From contig DIXO01000068.1 in assembly GCA_002428735.1 (NCBI GenBank), positions 1-54,290 of the forward strand: DNA of 54,290 nucleotides. The letters are read 5' to 3'. The translations under genes and the position numbers were made by a program. The stretch's first letter is position 1; every line of letters starts with the position of its first letter. The notes beneath the pieces were generated by a model. The model made no database searches. It had not been told where the DNA came from and saw only the letters and a list, made by a program, of their open reading frames with translations. This document shows positions 1-7,636 of this stretch, one piece after another. This stretch comes from Syntrophaceae bacterium UBA6078 (GTDB lineage: Bacteria; Desulfobacterota; Syntrophia; Syntrophales; UBA2210).

Positions 1-25
1 TGCATCACCTTACCCCCCAACAACA

Positions 26-60
26 CAAAGCCCCCGCATGTTACCTGTGCGGGGGCTTTG
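26..60. terminator. Perfect 13-bp inverted repeat, possible terminator
   Basis: Arms 26-38 and 48-60 are perfectly complementary around a 9-nt loop and end in CTTTG/CAAAG. The stem is GC-rich, as in intrinsic terminators, but no long T-run follows on either strand. It probably ends a gene lying to the left of the window. Confidence 0.45.
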
Positions 61-200
61 TGGCATCTGAACAATCTGTGATCCCCGTTAATCAGAAGAA
101 ACAGTTTGTCACAACCAATCAAATATGCTACTGAATCGGGCAGTTGAGTCGTTTTCTCTTGGTATCTACACCAACACGGATCGACAGCCGCCGGTTACAG

Positions 201-626
201 ATGAAGCATCCCGATCGAATAATCCGCATGGTCTTGTTATCGCTGGTTCTGGTATGTTTTTCCGGTGATTTGGCCACGGCCGATGAGCGTATTATCGAGG
301 AGATCCAATTTGAAAGGGTCTCAGCCGGGGAGGAGCGGATTTCTTTCACACTGGGGGGGTATGCGCCACCCATGGTCTTCGGGATCGAGGGGGATCCCGG
401 CCGTCTGGTGTGTGATTTTTTCGATACGGAAATCAAACCGCATATACCAAGGACACAGACAACGGCGGGGAACCTGATCCTCTCCATACGGATCGGGCGC
501 CATACCGCGCCCAAGCAAAAGATCAGGGTCGTCTGTGACCTCGCCCCGGCATATGACAAAGATTACATCGTAGAGCAGCACTACCACGAAAACAATGTCT
601 TCGTCCTTACCGTGTGTCTTCAGTGA
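201..626 (+). CDS. Small exported AMIN-like protein
   Basis: About 141 residues from the ATG at 201, which I prefer because it places a basic stretch (MKHPDRIIR) and a hydrophobic segment (about residues 10-27) at the N-terminus, ending near ATA-DE as a signal peptidase I site; the frame is open back to 144. The mature part has the beta-rich pattern of AMIN domains (IEEIQFERV, ERISFTL, GDPGRLVCDFFD, ILSIRIGRH, IRVVCDLA). AMIN domains help localise periplasmic proteins such as AmiC or secretins to peptidoglycan or poles. No catalytic partner is fused here. Identification rests on motif resemblance only. Confidence 0.55.
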   Translation: MKHPDRIIRMVLLSLVLVCFSGDLATADERIIEEIQFERVSAGEERISFTLGGYAPPMVFGIEGDPGRLVCDFFDTEIKPHIPRTQTTAGNLILSIRIGRHTAPKQKIRVVCDLAPAYDKDYIVEQHYHENNVFVLTVCLQ

Positions 627-695
627 CGATCCGCGCGTTGCAACGGTCTAAACTCATCTTTTGCGCGGCATCTTCACCGGCTGGCGAAGGACAGA

Positions 696-1748
696 TCACG
701 CCACGACGATTTTCCCTTTCGGTTCGGGGATGACCTCACCAATGACGGCCGCTTCCGGTATCCCGCTCTCGTGCATCCTCCTCACCAGTTCCGCCCCATC
801 TTTCAAGGGCAGGGAGATGAGCAGCCCTCCCGATGTCTGGGGATCGAAGAAGACGTCAACCAGCCATGCCGGACAGGTGGAGGCGACATTCACCATGTGC
901 ATCCGGAATTTTCTGTTCCGGTTCAGCCCTCCCGGGATGATCCCCATTTCCACAAATTCCTTGATTTCACTGAACACGGGGACTGACGAGGCGTGAATGG
1001 CCATGCCCACGTCGCTCCCCTCGATCATCTCAGAGGCGTGGCCGAGGAGGCCGAAACCTGTGACGTCGGTGCAGGCATGAACGGTGGGAAACTGAGTCAT
1101 GAGATCAGCCGCCGTTCTGTTCAATCGGGCCATGCAGCGTATGGATTTGTCCACGAGCTCACCGCCTGCCAGGTTTCCCTTCAGCGCCGTATTGATGATC
1201 CCGGTCCCGAGAGGTTTCGTCAGGATCAGGGCGTCCCCCGCCCGCGCGCCCCTGTTCAGGAGAACCCGGTCCGGGTGGACCGTCCCTGTCACGGAAAGGC
1301 CGTACTTCAGTTCATTATCCTCCACGCTGTGCCCCCCCACGAGGAGGACACCGGCCTCGCGCATCTTGTCCAGCCCGCCGAGGAGAATCTCTCGGAGAAT
1401 GGAAATCTCCATGGTATTGATGGGAAAGCAGATAATGTTCATCGCCGTGACGGGAACGCCCCCCATGGCGTAGACATCGGACAGTGAATTTGCCACGGCC
1501 ACCTGGCCGAAGGTATAGGGATCGTCAACAATGGGCGTGAAGAAATCAACGGTCTGGATCAGGGCCAGGTCATCCCTCAGTTTATACACCCCGGCGTCAT
1601 CCGAATGCTCGATCCCCGCTATCAGGTTCGGATCAGTTATCAGCGGAAGTCCCTGCAGTGCCTGGTTCAGGTCGCCCGGACCGATCTTGCAGGCTCACCC
1701 GGCACCATGGACCGTCTCCGTGAGACGAATCTTTTTTTCATCCTTCAT
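696..1748 (-). CDS. selD: Selenide, water dikinase (selenophosphate synthetase), a UGA-encoded selenoprotein
   Basis: Makes selenophosphate from selenide and ATP, the selenium donor for Sec-tRNA. A plain ORF starts only at 1589 and lacks the active site. Reading upstream in frame gives 53 more codons to an ATG at 1748, interrupted by one TGA at 1695-1697. The restored N-terminus reads HGAG-U-ACKIGPG with Sec at residue 18. This aligns with E. coli SelD GAGCGCK, Sec replacing catalytic Cys17 and Lys21 matching Lys20. The body then follows the family: SDDAGVY, QTVDFFTPIVDDPY, NSLSDVYAMGG, GGHSVED, TDVTGFGLLGH. Total length of 350 residues is normal. It is divergent from a LysR regulator. Sec-containing SelD is known in several anaerobes; I infer the host has SelA, SelB and tRNA-Sec. 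Confidence 0.95.
1660..1694 (-). promoter_or_regulatory. Candidate bacterial SECIS hairpin of selD
   Basis: Directly 3' of the UGA, GCCTG pairs with CAGGC (outer stem) and GGTC with GACC (apical stem) around the loop CGGGC. The loop starts 17 nt after the UGA and has G near its 5' side, which fits the spacing and loop rule for bacterial SECIS elements. It lies inside the coding sequence, as expected for SelB-dependent readthrough. Confidence 0.65.
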
Positions 1749-1809
1749 GACCGCACCGTGTCCTTCATAGGTGTTTCAAAACAATCACGATCCGATATCG
1801 TGCGTTCAC

Positions 1810-1838
1810 CTTCTAGCCGAATCCATTGAATGTGTCAA
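1810..1838 (-). promoter_or_regulatory. Probable sigma70 promoter of selD
   Basis: On the minus strand TTGACA (1838-1833) is followed after 17 nt by TAGAAG (1815-1810). Predicted start near 1803, about 55 nt upstream of the selD ATG. The -35 overlaps an inverted repeat (1827-1843). Confidence 0.5.
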
Positions 1839-1874
1839 ATTCATTGTGGTTATAAATCATCGTTGCCTATAACC
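1827..1874. promoter_or_regulatory. Two inverted repeats in the selD-lysR intergenic region (candidate LysR operator)
   Basis: First repeat: TGAAT (1827-1831) and ATTCA (1839-1843), 7-nt spacer, over the selD -35. Second: GGTTATA (1848-1854) and TATAACC (1868-1874), 13-nt spacer, about 25 nt from the lysR start. Dyad symmetry between divergent genes is the usual place for LysR-type autoregulator binding. No binding evidence is available. Confidence 0.45.
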
Positions 1875-1897
1875 GCGCCGTGTGGTAGTTTTCCCCC

Positions 1898-2821
1898 ATG
1901 TCCTGCGATCGATTCAAGAATATCACCCTGCAGCAGATGGAGGCGCTGGCCCGGCTGGTCGAGGAGCGGAGTTTCAGTCAGGCGGCCCGAAAGATGTGTC
2001 TGACACAGCCGTCTCTGACAAAGCACATAAAGAATCTGGAGGATACCATCGGCGCGGCGGTAGTCATCCGAAAGAATACGGGGATATCGCTCACGCCGGA
2101 GGGGAAAATCCTCTACGACTATGCCAGGCGGGTATTCAAACTGATCGGCGAGGCCAGGGAGAAGATCGCCCGGGCGCAGGAAGACCAGTCCGGCAGCATC
2201 TTCATCAGCGCCAGCACGATTCCCGCCACGTACATTCTCCCCTCCGTCCTGAATACATTTCACAAACAATACGAGGATATTCGCTGTTACGTCCAGACGA
2301 ATGACAGCGACGCAACGGTGGACATGATACTCGACAATCAGGCGGAAATCGGTTTTATCGGCAAGCCGGTCTCGAACAGGAGACTGCATGCCGAGGCGGT
2401 GTGGAAAGACCGACTGATCCTGATCGTCCCTGAGGGTCACCGATGGCAAAAAAAGTCTTCGGTGACGATAGATGAACTCTCCCGGGAGCCCTTTATCGTC
2501 AGAGAAAGGGGCTCCGCCACCCGGTCAATATTCGAGGAACATCTTCAAAGGAACATGGACCGGAATCTGTCGCGCTTCAATGTCATCTGTGAACTGGGGA
2601 GTTCCGAGGCAGTCAAGGAGGCCGTCATCGCCGGCCTGGGGGTGTCGATCCTCTCCGCCCGCGCCGTGAGACGGGAGATGGCGGAGGGTCTTCTTCTCGA
2701 ACGGACGGTTGAAAACTGCACCATTGAAAGGAATTTCTATTTGATCTATAAGACGCAGCTGACCCTGATGCGTCACCACGCTTTATTCCTGGATTCCGTG
2801 AAGAAGTCTGCTGAGACCTGA
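1898..2821 (+). CDS. LysR-family transcriptional regulator next to selD
   Basis: 307 residues with the standard LysR layout. A winged HTH at about residues 9-66 (LQQMEALARLVEERSFSQAA, then LTQPSLTKHIKNLE and LTPEGKILYDYARRV) is followed by a periplasmic-binding-protein-like effector domain from about residue 93 (GSIFISASTIPATYILP, AEIGFIGKPV, EAVIAGLGVSILS). It resembles the CysB/Cbl-like branch that responds to small inorganic or sulfur-type effectors. Divergence from selD, with dyads between them, suggests it controls selenium metabolism; a LysR subgroup associated with selenium genes is known. The link to selD here is inferred from position. Confidence 0.85.
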   Translation: MSCDRFKNITLQQMEALARLVEERSFSQAARKMCLTQPSLTKHIKNLEDTIGAAVVIRKNTGISLTPEGKILYDYARRVFKLIGEAREKIARAQEDQSGSIFISASTIPATYILPSVLNTFHKQYEDIRCYVQTNDSDATVDMILDNQAEIGFIGKPVSNRRLHAEAVWKDRLILIVPEGHRWQKKSSVTIDELSREPFIVRERGSATRSIFEEHLQRNMDRNLSRFNVICELGSSEAVKEAVIAGLGVSILSARAVRREMAEGLLLERTVENCTIERNFYLIYKTQLTLMRHHALFLDSVKKSAET

Positions 2822-2876
2822 GATGATCAGATCAGGGCACATGATAGTATGAGATGAGGCGGATTACCTGAAAACG

Positions 2877-4265
2877 ATGGAACCAATACGTTACTACAGC
2901 ACCAACAGAAACCTGGACGGCGTCCCCGGGATCACCCCGTTCAAAGGGCATGTCTCGTTCAGAGACGCCCTCCTCCAGGGTCAGGCGCCGGACGAAGGTC
3001 TCTACATGCCCGACCGGATACCCTGCATATCCCGTGAGGATATTGCCTCGCTGAAGGGCAAGCCCTATACCGAAGCAGCCATGCTGGTCGCCGACGCCTT
3101 TCTGGCCGAAGAGATAGATGCCGCCACTCTACGAAGCATCATAGAAGATTCGTACCCTTTTACTGTTCCCCTGGAGCATGTGGTGGGCCGGAAATACATC
3201 ATGCGCCTGGATCAGGGACCGACAGCGTCCTTCAAGGACTTTGCCGCGCGGATGATGGCGCGCCTCATGGGGCATTTCCGTGACCGGGGCAGACGACTGC
3301 ATGTGCTGGTCGCCACCTCGGGGGATACGGGGAGCGCTGTGGGAGAATCCTTCAAGGGGATCGAAGGGATCGATGTGTATATCCTCTATCCGCGGGGAGA
3401 AGTGAGCGGGCGGCAGAAGAAACAGCTCGACACCATCGGCGGCAATGTCCAGGCGATCTCCATCGACGGGAAGTTCGACGACTGTCAGAACCTCGTGAAA
3501 CAGGCCTTCGCAGATCCATCGCTCGCATATCTTTCCTTTACCTCGGCAAATTCCATCAATTTCGGCAGGATACTCCCCCAGATGGTGTACTATTTCTACG
3601 CCTACGGCCAGATCTCCCGGCCCGGCGAAGGGATTGTCGTATCAGTCCCCTCCGGGAACTTCGGAAACGCTCTGGGATGCGAGTACGCGCGGCGCATGGG
3701 GCTCCCGGTGGAAAAACTGGTCATGCCCACCAATGAGAATGACGAGTTTCCCCGGTTTCTCGAAAAGGGAACATATGAAAAGGTGTCCCCGTCGCTGGCA
3801 TGTCTCTCAAACGCCATGAATGTGGGACACCCCAGCAACCTCGCCCGTTTCTTCGAACTCTACGGAGGCACCGTTGACAGGACGGGCATGGTCCACCGAA
3901 ATCCCGATGTCGGCGCAATGCGAAACCATATCTTCTCCGTGTCCATATCCGACGAGGAAACAAAGCGGTGCATCAAAAAAACCTACGAACGATACGGCAT
4001 CGTCCTGGAGCCCCACGGGGCGGTCGGGTGGCGGGGACTTGAAACCTATCTCGAATGCTACGGAGACTTTCCGCTCTGCGTGTCCCTTGAGACGGCGCAT
4101 CCGGCGAAATTTCCGGACGAGATCATGAAACTTCTGGGCATTACTCCCGAGACTCCCGACAGCATGAAAGGACTCGATGAAAAGAAGGGAAGGCCGGTTC
4201 GTTTGCCCGCGGATTACGCCCTGTTCAAAGAGTATCTCCAGGACAATCTGAGATCGGAGGCGTAG
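2877..4265 (+). CDS. thrC: Threonine synthase
   Basis: PLP enzyme converting O-phosphohomoserine to threonine, the last step of threonine synthesis. 462 residues, the length of the longer thrC class with an N-terminal extension (YYSTNRN, VSFRDALLQG, DEGLYMP). The Schiff-base lysine is K120 in GPTASFKDFAAR. The phosphate-binding turn ATSGDTGSAV and the substrate-side motif FTSANSINFGRILPQ are intact. It follows the LysR gene after 55 nt on the same strand. No Thr/Ile leader peptide or attenuator is visible in that gap. Confidence 0.95.
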   Translation: MEPIRYYSTNRNLDGVPGITPFKGHVSFRDALLQGQAPDEGLYMPDRIPCISREDIASLKGKPYTEAAMLVADAFLAEEIDAATLRSIIEDSYPFTVPLEHVVGRKYIMRLDQGPTASFKDFAARMMARLMGHFRDRGRRLHVLVATSGDTGSAVGESFKGIEGIDVYILYPRGEVSGRQKKQLDTIGGNVQAISIDGKFDDCQNLVKQAFADPSLAYLSFTSANSINFGRILPQMVYYFYAYGQISRPGEGIVVSVPSGNFGNALGCEYARRMGLPVEKLVMPTNENDEFPRFLEKGTYEKVSPSLACLSNAMNVGHPSNLARFFELYGGTVDRTGMVHRNPDVGAMRNHIFSVSISDEETKRCIKKTYERYGIVLEPHGAVGWRGLETYLECYGDFPLCVSLETAHPAKFPDEIMKLLGITPETPDSMKGLDEKKGRPVRLPADYALFKEYLQDNLRSEA

Positions 4266-4294
4266 ATCCGGCGTTCCCACGGTCCGGCGAGAGC

Positions 4295-5764
4295 ATGCCA
4301 TCACGCACCCTGACCGCGTTGAAGAAAGGCACCCCCAACTTGAAAGAAAAAAACCAGTCCATAGTACAGGGAGACGAACTATTCCGGGTAATCCCGGAAA
4401 CGGTTCGGGATATGATTACCGTGTGGGACTCCAGCCTTACGCTCATCTATGCGAGTCCTTCCGTGAGGGAAACCCTCGGTTACGATGAAGAAGATCTGAA
4501 AAAACTATTGAACAATTCCGGAGGATCAGGATGGACCCGTCTTGTTGCCCCCGGATCTCTCACGTCCTTCCACGCTGCGGTGCGAGAACGGCTGCAAACG
4601 AATGCAAGATCGGACACGAACGAACGGAACCACCCCGTTGAACTAGAGTTGATCAGGCGTGACGGCTCCACCCTGTGGACGGAAACCGAAAGCAATCCCC
4701 TGCCAAACGGCAACGGAGAACGGACCGGCTTTATCGCCGTTACCCGGGATATCAGCGAGCGGAAGCATACCCGGGAAATGCTGATAAAAAGCGAGGAGCG
4801 GTATCGAAACATACTCGAAAATATTGATGAATGCTATTTTGAACTGGATCGTGCCGGCAATTTTACCTTCTTCAACGACGCGCTGTGCAGAATGACCGGG
4901 TATTCACCGAAAGAACTGCTGGGGATGAACAACAGGGTCTACACAAGCCCGGAAACGGCACAGCGCCTCTACACAACATTCAAACAGATATATGCCACCG
5001 GCAAACCGGCAACGGTTGAAAATTATGAAGTAATACGGAAAAACGGATCGGTCCGGATCAGCGATTTGTCGGCCTCGCTTCTTTTAGATTCGTCGGGTGA
5101 ACCTGTCGGGTTTCGGGGGGTTGCCCGCGACATCACGGAGCACAAAGAGAGGGAGCGGGAGCTGAAAGAGAGCTATGAGAACCTGGAGCGCATGCTCGAA
5201 GAAACCGTGCGGACACTGGCCTTTACGGTTGAAGTGCGGGACCCCTATACAGCCGGCCATCAGCGGCGGGTAGCGCAGCTTGCCGATGCCATATCCCACA
5301 AGATGGGGCTTTCTCTCAAAAAAGCGATGGGGGTAAGGATGGCGGCGCTGATCCATGACGTGGGCAAGATCCAGATCCCCGGAGAACTTCTGAACAAGCC
5401 GGGGCCTCTCAGTTCTTACGAGATGGATCTGGTCAGGAGCCACCCATCGGTGGGAAGCAGCATATTGAAAGAGATACAATTCCCCTGGCCCATATCCGAT
5501 ATCGTCCTGCAACACCACGCACGACTGGACGGCTCGGGATACCCCCGCGACATCAGCGGGGAACAGATGTCCGTTGAGGCGAAGATCATTGCTGTGGCGG
5601 ATGTGGTTGAAGCGATGGTGTCACACCGACCGTACCGGTCGGCGCTGGGAATGGACAAGGCGATTGAGGAGATCTCGAATAACCGGGGGACCCTGTACGA
5701 TCCCCAGGTGGTGGACTCCTGCCTCTCCCTCATTACGGGGGACGATTTCATATTCGAGCAGTAG
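4295..5764 (+). CDS. PAS-PAS-HD-GYP cyclic-di-GMP phosphodiesterase
   Basis: 489 residues, no transmembrane segment, so a cytoplasmic sensor. PAS1 lies at about 25-155 (ending GFIAVTRDISERK), PAS2 at about 165-283 (ILENIDECYFELD through FRGVARDITE), a short coiled coil at 284-305, then HD-GYP at about 305-485. The metal-binding HD pair is H354-D355 in LIHDVGK, and the GYP motif is G415-Y416-P417 in LDGSGYP; both are intact, so c-di-GMP hydrolysis to GMP or pGpG is expected. PAS2 closely resembles the PAS of the GGDEF protein at 7637-9301. It is convergent, with a 3-nt gap, to the binding protein at 5768. Confidence 0.9.
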   Translation: MPSRTLTALKKGTPNLKEKNQSIVQGDELFRVIPETVRDMITVWDSSLTLIYASPSVRETLGYDEEDLKKLLNNSGGSGWTRLVAPGSLTSFHAAVRERLQTNARSDTNERNHPVELELIRRDGSTLWTETESNPLPNGNGERTGFIAVTRDISERKHTREMLIKSEERYRNILENIDECYFELDRAGNFTFFNDALCRMTGYSPKELLGMNNRVYTSPETAQRLYTTFKQIYATGKPATVENYEVIRKNGSVRISDLSASLLLDSSGEPVGFRGVARDITEHKERERELKESYENLERMLEETVRTLAFTVEVRDPYTAGHQRRVAQLADAISHKMGLSLKKAMGVRMAALIHDVGKIQIPGELLNKPGPLSSYEMDLVRSHPSVGSSILKEIQFPWPISDIVLQHHARLDGSGYPRDISGEQMSVEAKIIAVADVVEAMVSHRPYRSALGMDKAIEEISNNRGTLYDPQVVDSCLSLITGDDFIFEQ

Positions 5765-5767
5765 TCG

Positions 5768-7432
5768 TTACCGCGTCATCACATACCGCTGTTCGCCTTT
5801 CGGGGCGTACCACCGGATGAAGTTGTGGCCGATGCCGATGGGGGCGGGATCAACCCCGCGGAAACGGCTGCTGACGATGGGGAGCGCATCCGGAACATAC
5901 AGGAAGGTGTAGGGCTGCTCCTCGGCAAGAATTTCCTGAATCCGGTCGTAGCATTTCTTTCGTTCCTCCCGTTTGAAGGTGCCCCTCCCTTTCTCCAGCA
6001 GAGTATCCACCTCTTCGTTCTTGAAGGAGATGAAATTCAGTTCGCCCGGGTCGGTTTTGCTTGAATGCCACACATCGTACAGGTCGGGATCGAGGGAAAT
6101 GGTCCAACCCAGAATCGTGGCGTCGAATCTCTTCTTGTTAATGAATTCGTTGATGAAGGCCGCCCATTCGATAACCCTGATTTTCACCGATATCCCGATG
6201 TCGGCCAGCCTCCGCTGGATGATCTCCGCACATTTGGCCCTCACTTCATTTCCCTGATTGGTAATGATCTCAAAGGCAAAAGGGCTTCCGTTGCGATCCA
6301 TGAGGCCGTCCCCATCAGAGTCCCGCCACCCCGCATCCGCCAGGAGATCCCTGGCCTTCTGCGGATCGTAGGGATATTTTTTCACATCGGCGTTATAGGG
6401 CCATGTGCCTGGCTTGAAGGGCCCCGTTGTTTCCTGCCCGAGGCCGAGGAGAACGCCGTTCACGATCTCTTCCTTGTTGATGGCGTAACTGATGGCCTGC
6501 CTGACCCGCCGGTCTTTAAAAAGGGGATTTTCCAGATTATACCCGAGGTAGGTGTATGAAAATGACAGATACCGGTACTTGTTGAAGCTCTTGCGAAACA
6601 GGTTGTTTTCCGTCTGCCGCGTGTACTGGAGCGGCGTCAAACCCATCCGGTCGATTCCTTTCGCACGAAGCTCCAGAAACATGGTGGCCATGTCGGGGAT
6701 GATCCGCATGATGTATCCGTCGATATACGGCCTCCCTTCGAAATAGTCCGGATTGGAGACGAGCACGATCTTCTGTCCGGTCTTCCATTCCTTGAACAGG
6801 TAAGGCCCGGTCCCGATGGGATGGCGCGAGAGGGGCGTTGTCGTGATATCCTTTCCTTCCAGGAGATGCCGGGGGAGAACGGCGGCGCCCCAACTGGTAA
6901 GGGCGGGGGCGAAGGGCTCTTTGTAGGTGACACGAAAGGTGAAGGGATCAATCACCTGCGCCGTGTCCACCCTGAGAAAATCACCGGCATACGCGGTCGG
7001 GGTTTTCGGATCAATGGTCAGCCGGTAGGTGAAGAGGACATCCTCGGCGGTAAAGGGATGTCCGTCGTGCCACGTGATCCCCCTTCTCAGATGGAAGGTA
7101 ATCTCCAGGCCGTCTCCGGAGATATCCCACGATTTCGCAAGATCTCCCACCACCTGCATGTCCCTGTCATATTTTACGAGACCGTTGAAGACAAGAGATG
7201 CAATTTCATGGGAGGTGCTGTCCGAAGAGAGAAGGGAAAGCAGATTGGAGGCATCCCCTATGGAACCCTCAACCAAAATATCCCCATACGCGGGGGTATC
7301 CGGGGATGAGCTCCCGGCGCCGGGGTCGCCGGCCGGTGTGTCGGCGCCGCAGGCCATCAATGACACCATACCGATGACGACAAGGGCCGCAGCAGAGCGC
7401 TGAATGAATGTCATGAAAGAGGCGCGATTCAT
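5768..7432 (-). CDS. ABC transporter substrate-binding lipoprotein, oligopeptide/nickel (SBP_bac_5) family
   Basis: About 554 residues from the ATG at 7432. The N-terminus is a lipoprotein signal: a hydrophobic run ending LMAC, with Cys 28 as the lipidated residue. An in-frame ATG at 7480 has a better Shine-Dalgarno (AGAGG) but would make an overlong n-region. The body shows family hallmarks: LVFNGLVKYD, LAKSWDISGDGLEITFHLRRGITWHDGHPFTAEDV, PIGTGPYLFKEW, RVRQAISYAINKEEIV, PYDPQKARDLLADAGW. Such proteins feed peptides, nickel or other solutes to inner-membrane permeases. No permease or ATPase gene is adjacent, so it is an orphan or uses a remote transporter; substrate unknown. Confidence 0.88.
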   Translation of the reverse strand: MNRASFMTFIQRSAAALVVIGMVSLMACGADTPAGDPGAGSSSPDTPAYGDILVEGSIGDASNLLSLLSSDSTSHEIASLVFNGLVKYDRDMQVVGDLAKSWDISGDGLEITFHLRRGITWHDGHPFTAEDVLFTYRLTIDPKTPTAYAGDFLRVDTAQVIDPFTFRVTYKEPFAPALTSWGAAVLPRHLLEGKDITTTPLSRHPIGTGPYLFKEWKTGQKIVLVSNPDYFEGRPYIDGYIMRIIPDMATMFLELRAKGIDRMGLTPLQYTRQTENNLFRKSFNKYRYLSFSYTYLGYNLENPLFKDRRVRQAISYAINKEEIVNGVLLGLGQETTGPFKPGTWPYNADVKKYPYDPQKARDLLADAGWRDSDGDGLMDRNGSPFAFEIITNQGNEVRAKCAEIIQRRLADIGISVKIRVIEWAAFINEFINKKRFDATILGWTISLDPDLYDVWHSSKTDPGELNFISFKNEEVDTLLEKGRGTFKREERKKCYDRIQEILAEEQPYTFLYVPDALPIVSSRFRGVDPAPIGIGHNFIRWYAPKGEQRYVMTR

Positions 7433-7571
7433 ATCTGTCCACATCTGATCAAGGATAATGGTAATTGAGCTTCCGCTCATGGAGCCTCTATGGGTGTACG
7501 GGGCACTCTAGCACAACAGGCGACCCTGTCAAGCAGTGCCTGCCCGCCCCCGCGGGGAATCAAAATCATTC

Positions 7572-7599
7572 TTGATAATACCATGAGATATGATATATT
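7572..7599 (+). promoter_or_regulatory. Extended -10 sigma70 promoter
   Basis: TTGATA (7572-7577), 16-nt spacer ending in TGA, then TATATT (7594-7599). The TGN before the -10 makes an extended -10 element. The start would be near 7607, which supports the ATG at 7637 rather than any upstream start for the GGDEF gene. Confidence 0.55.
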
Positions 7600-7636
7600 T
7601 CAGCGCGGTTTCCGGGACAGGCGAGGCGGGGGTCGA

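Noticed and set aside
2822..2876. Threonine/isoleucine leader peptide before thrC
   Set aside because: The 55-nt gap has no ORF rich in Thr or Ile codons and no hairpin with a T-run.
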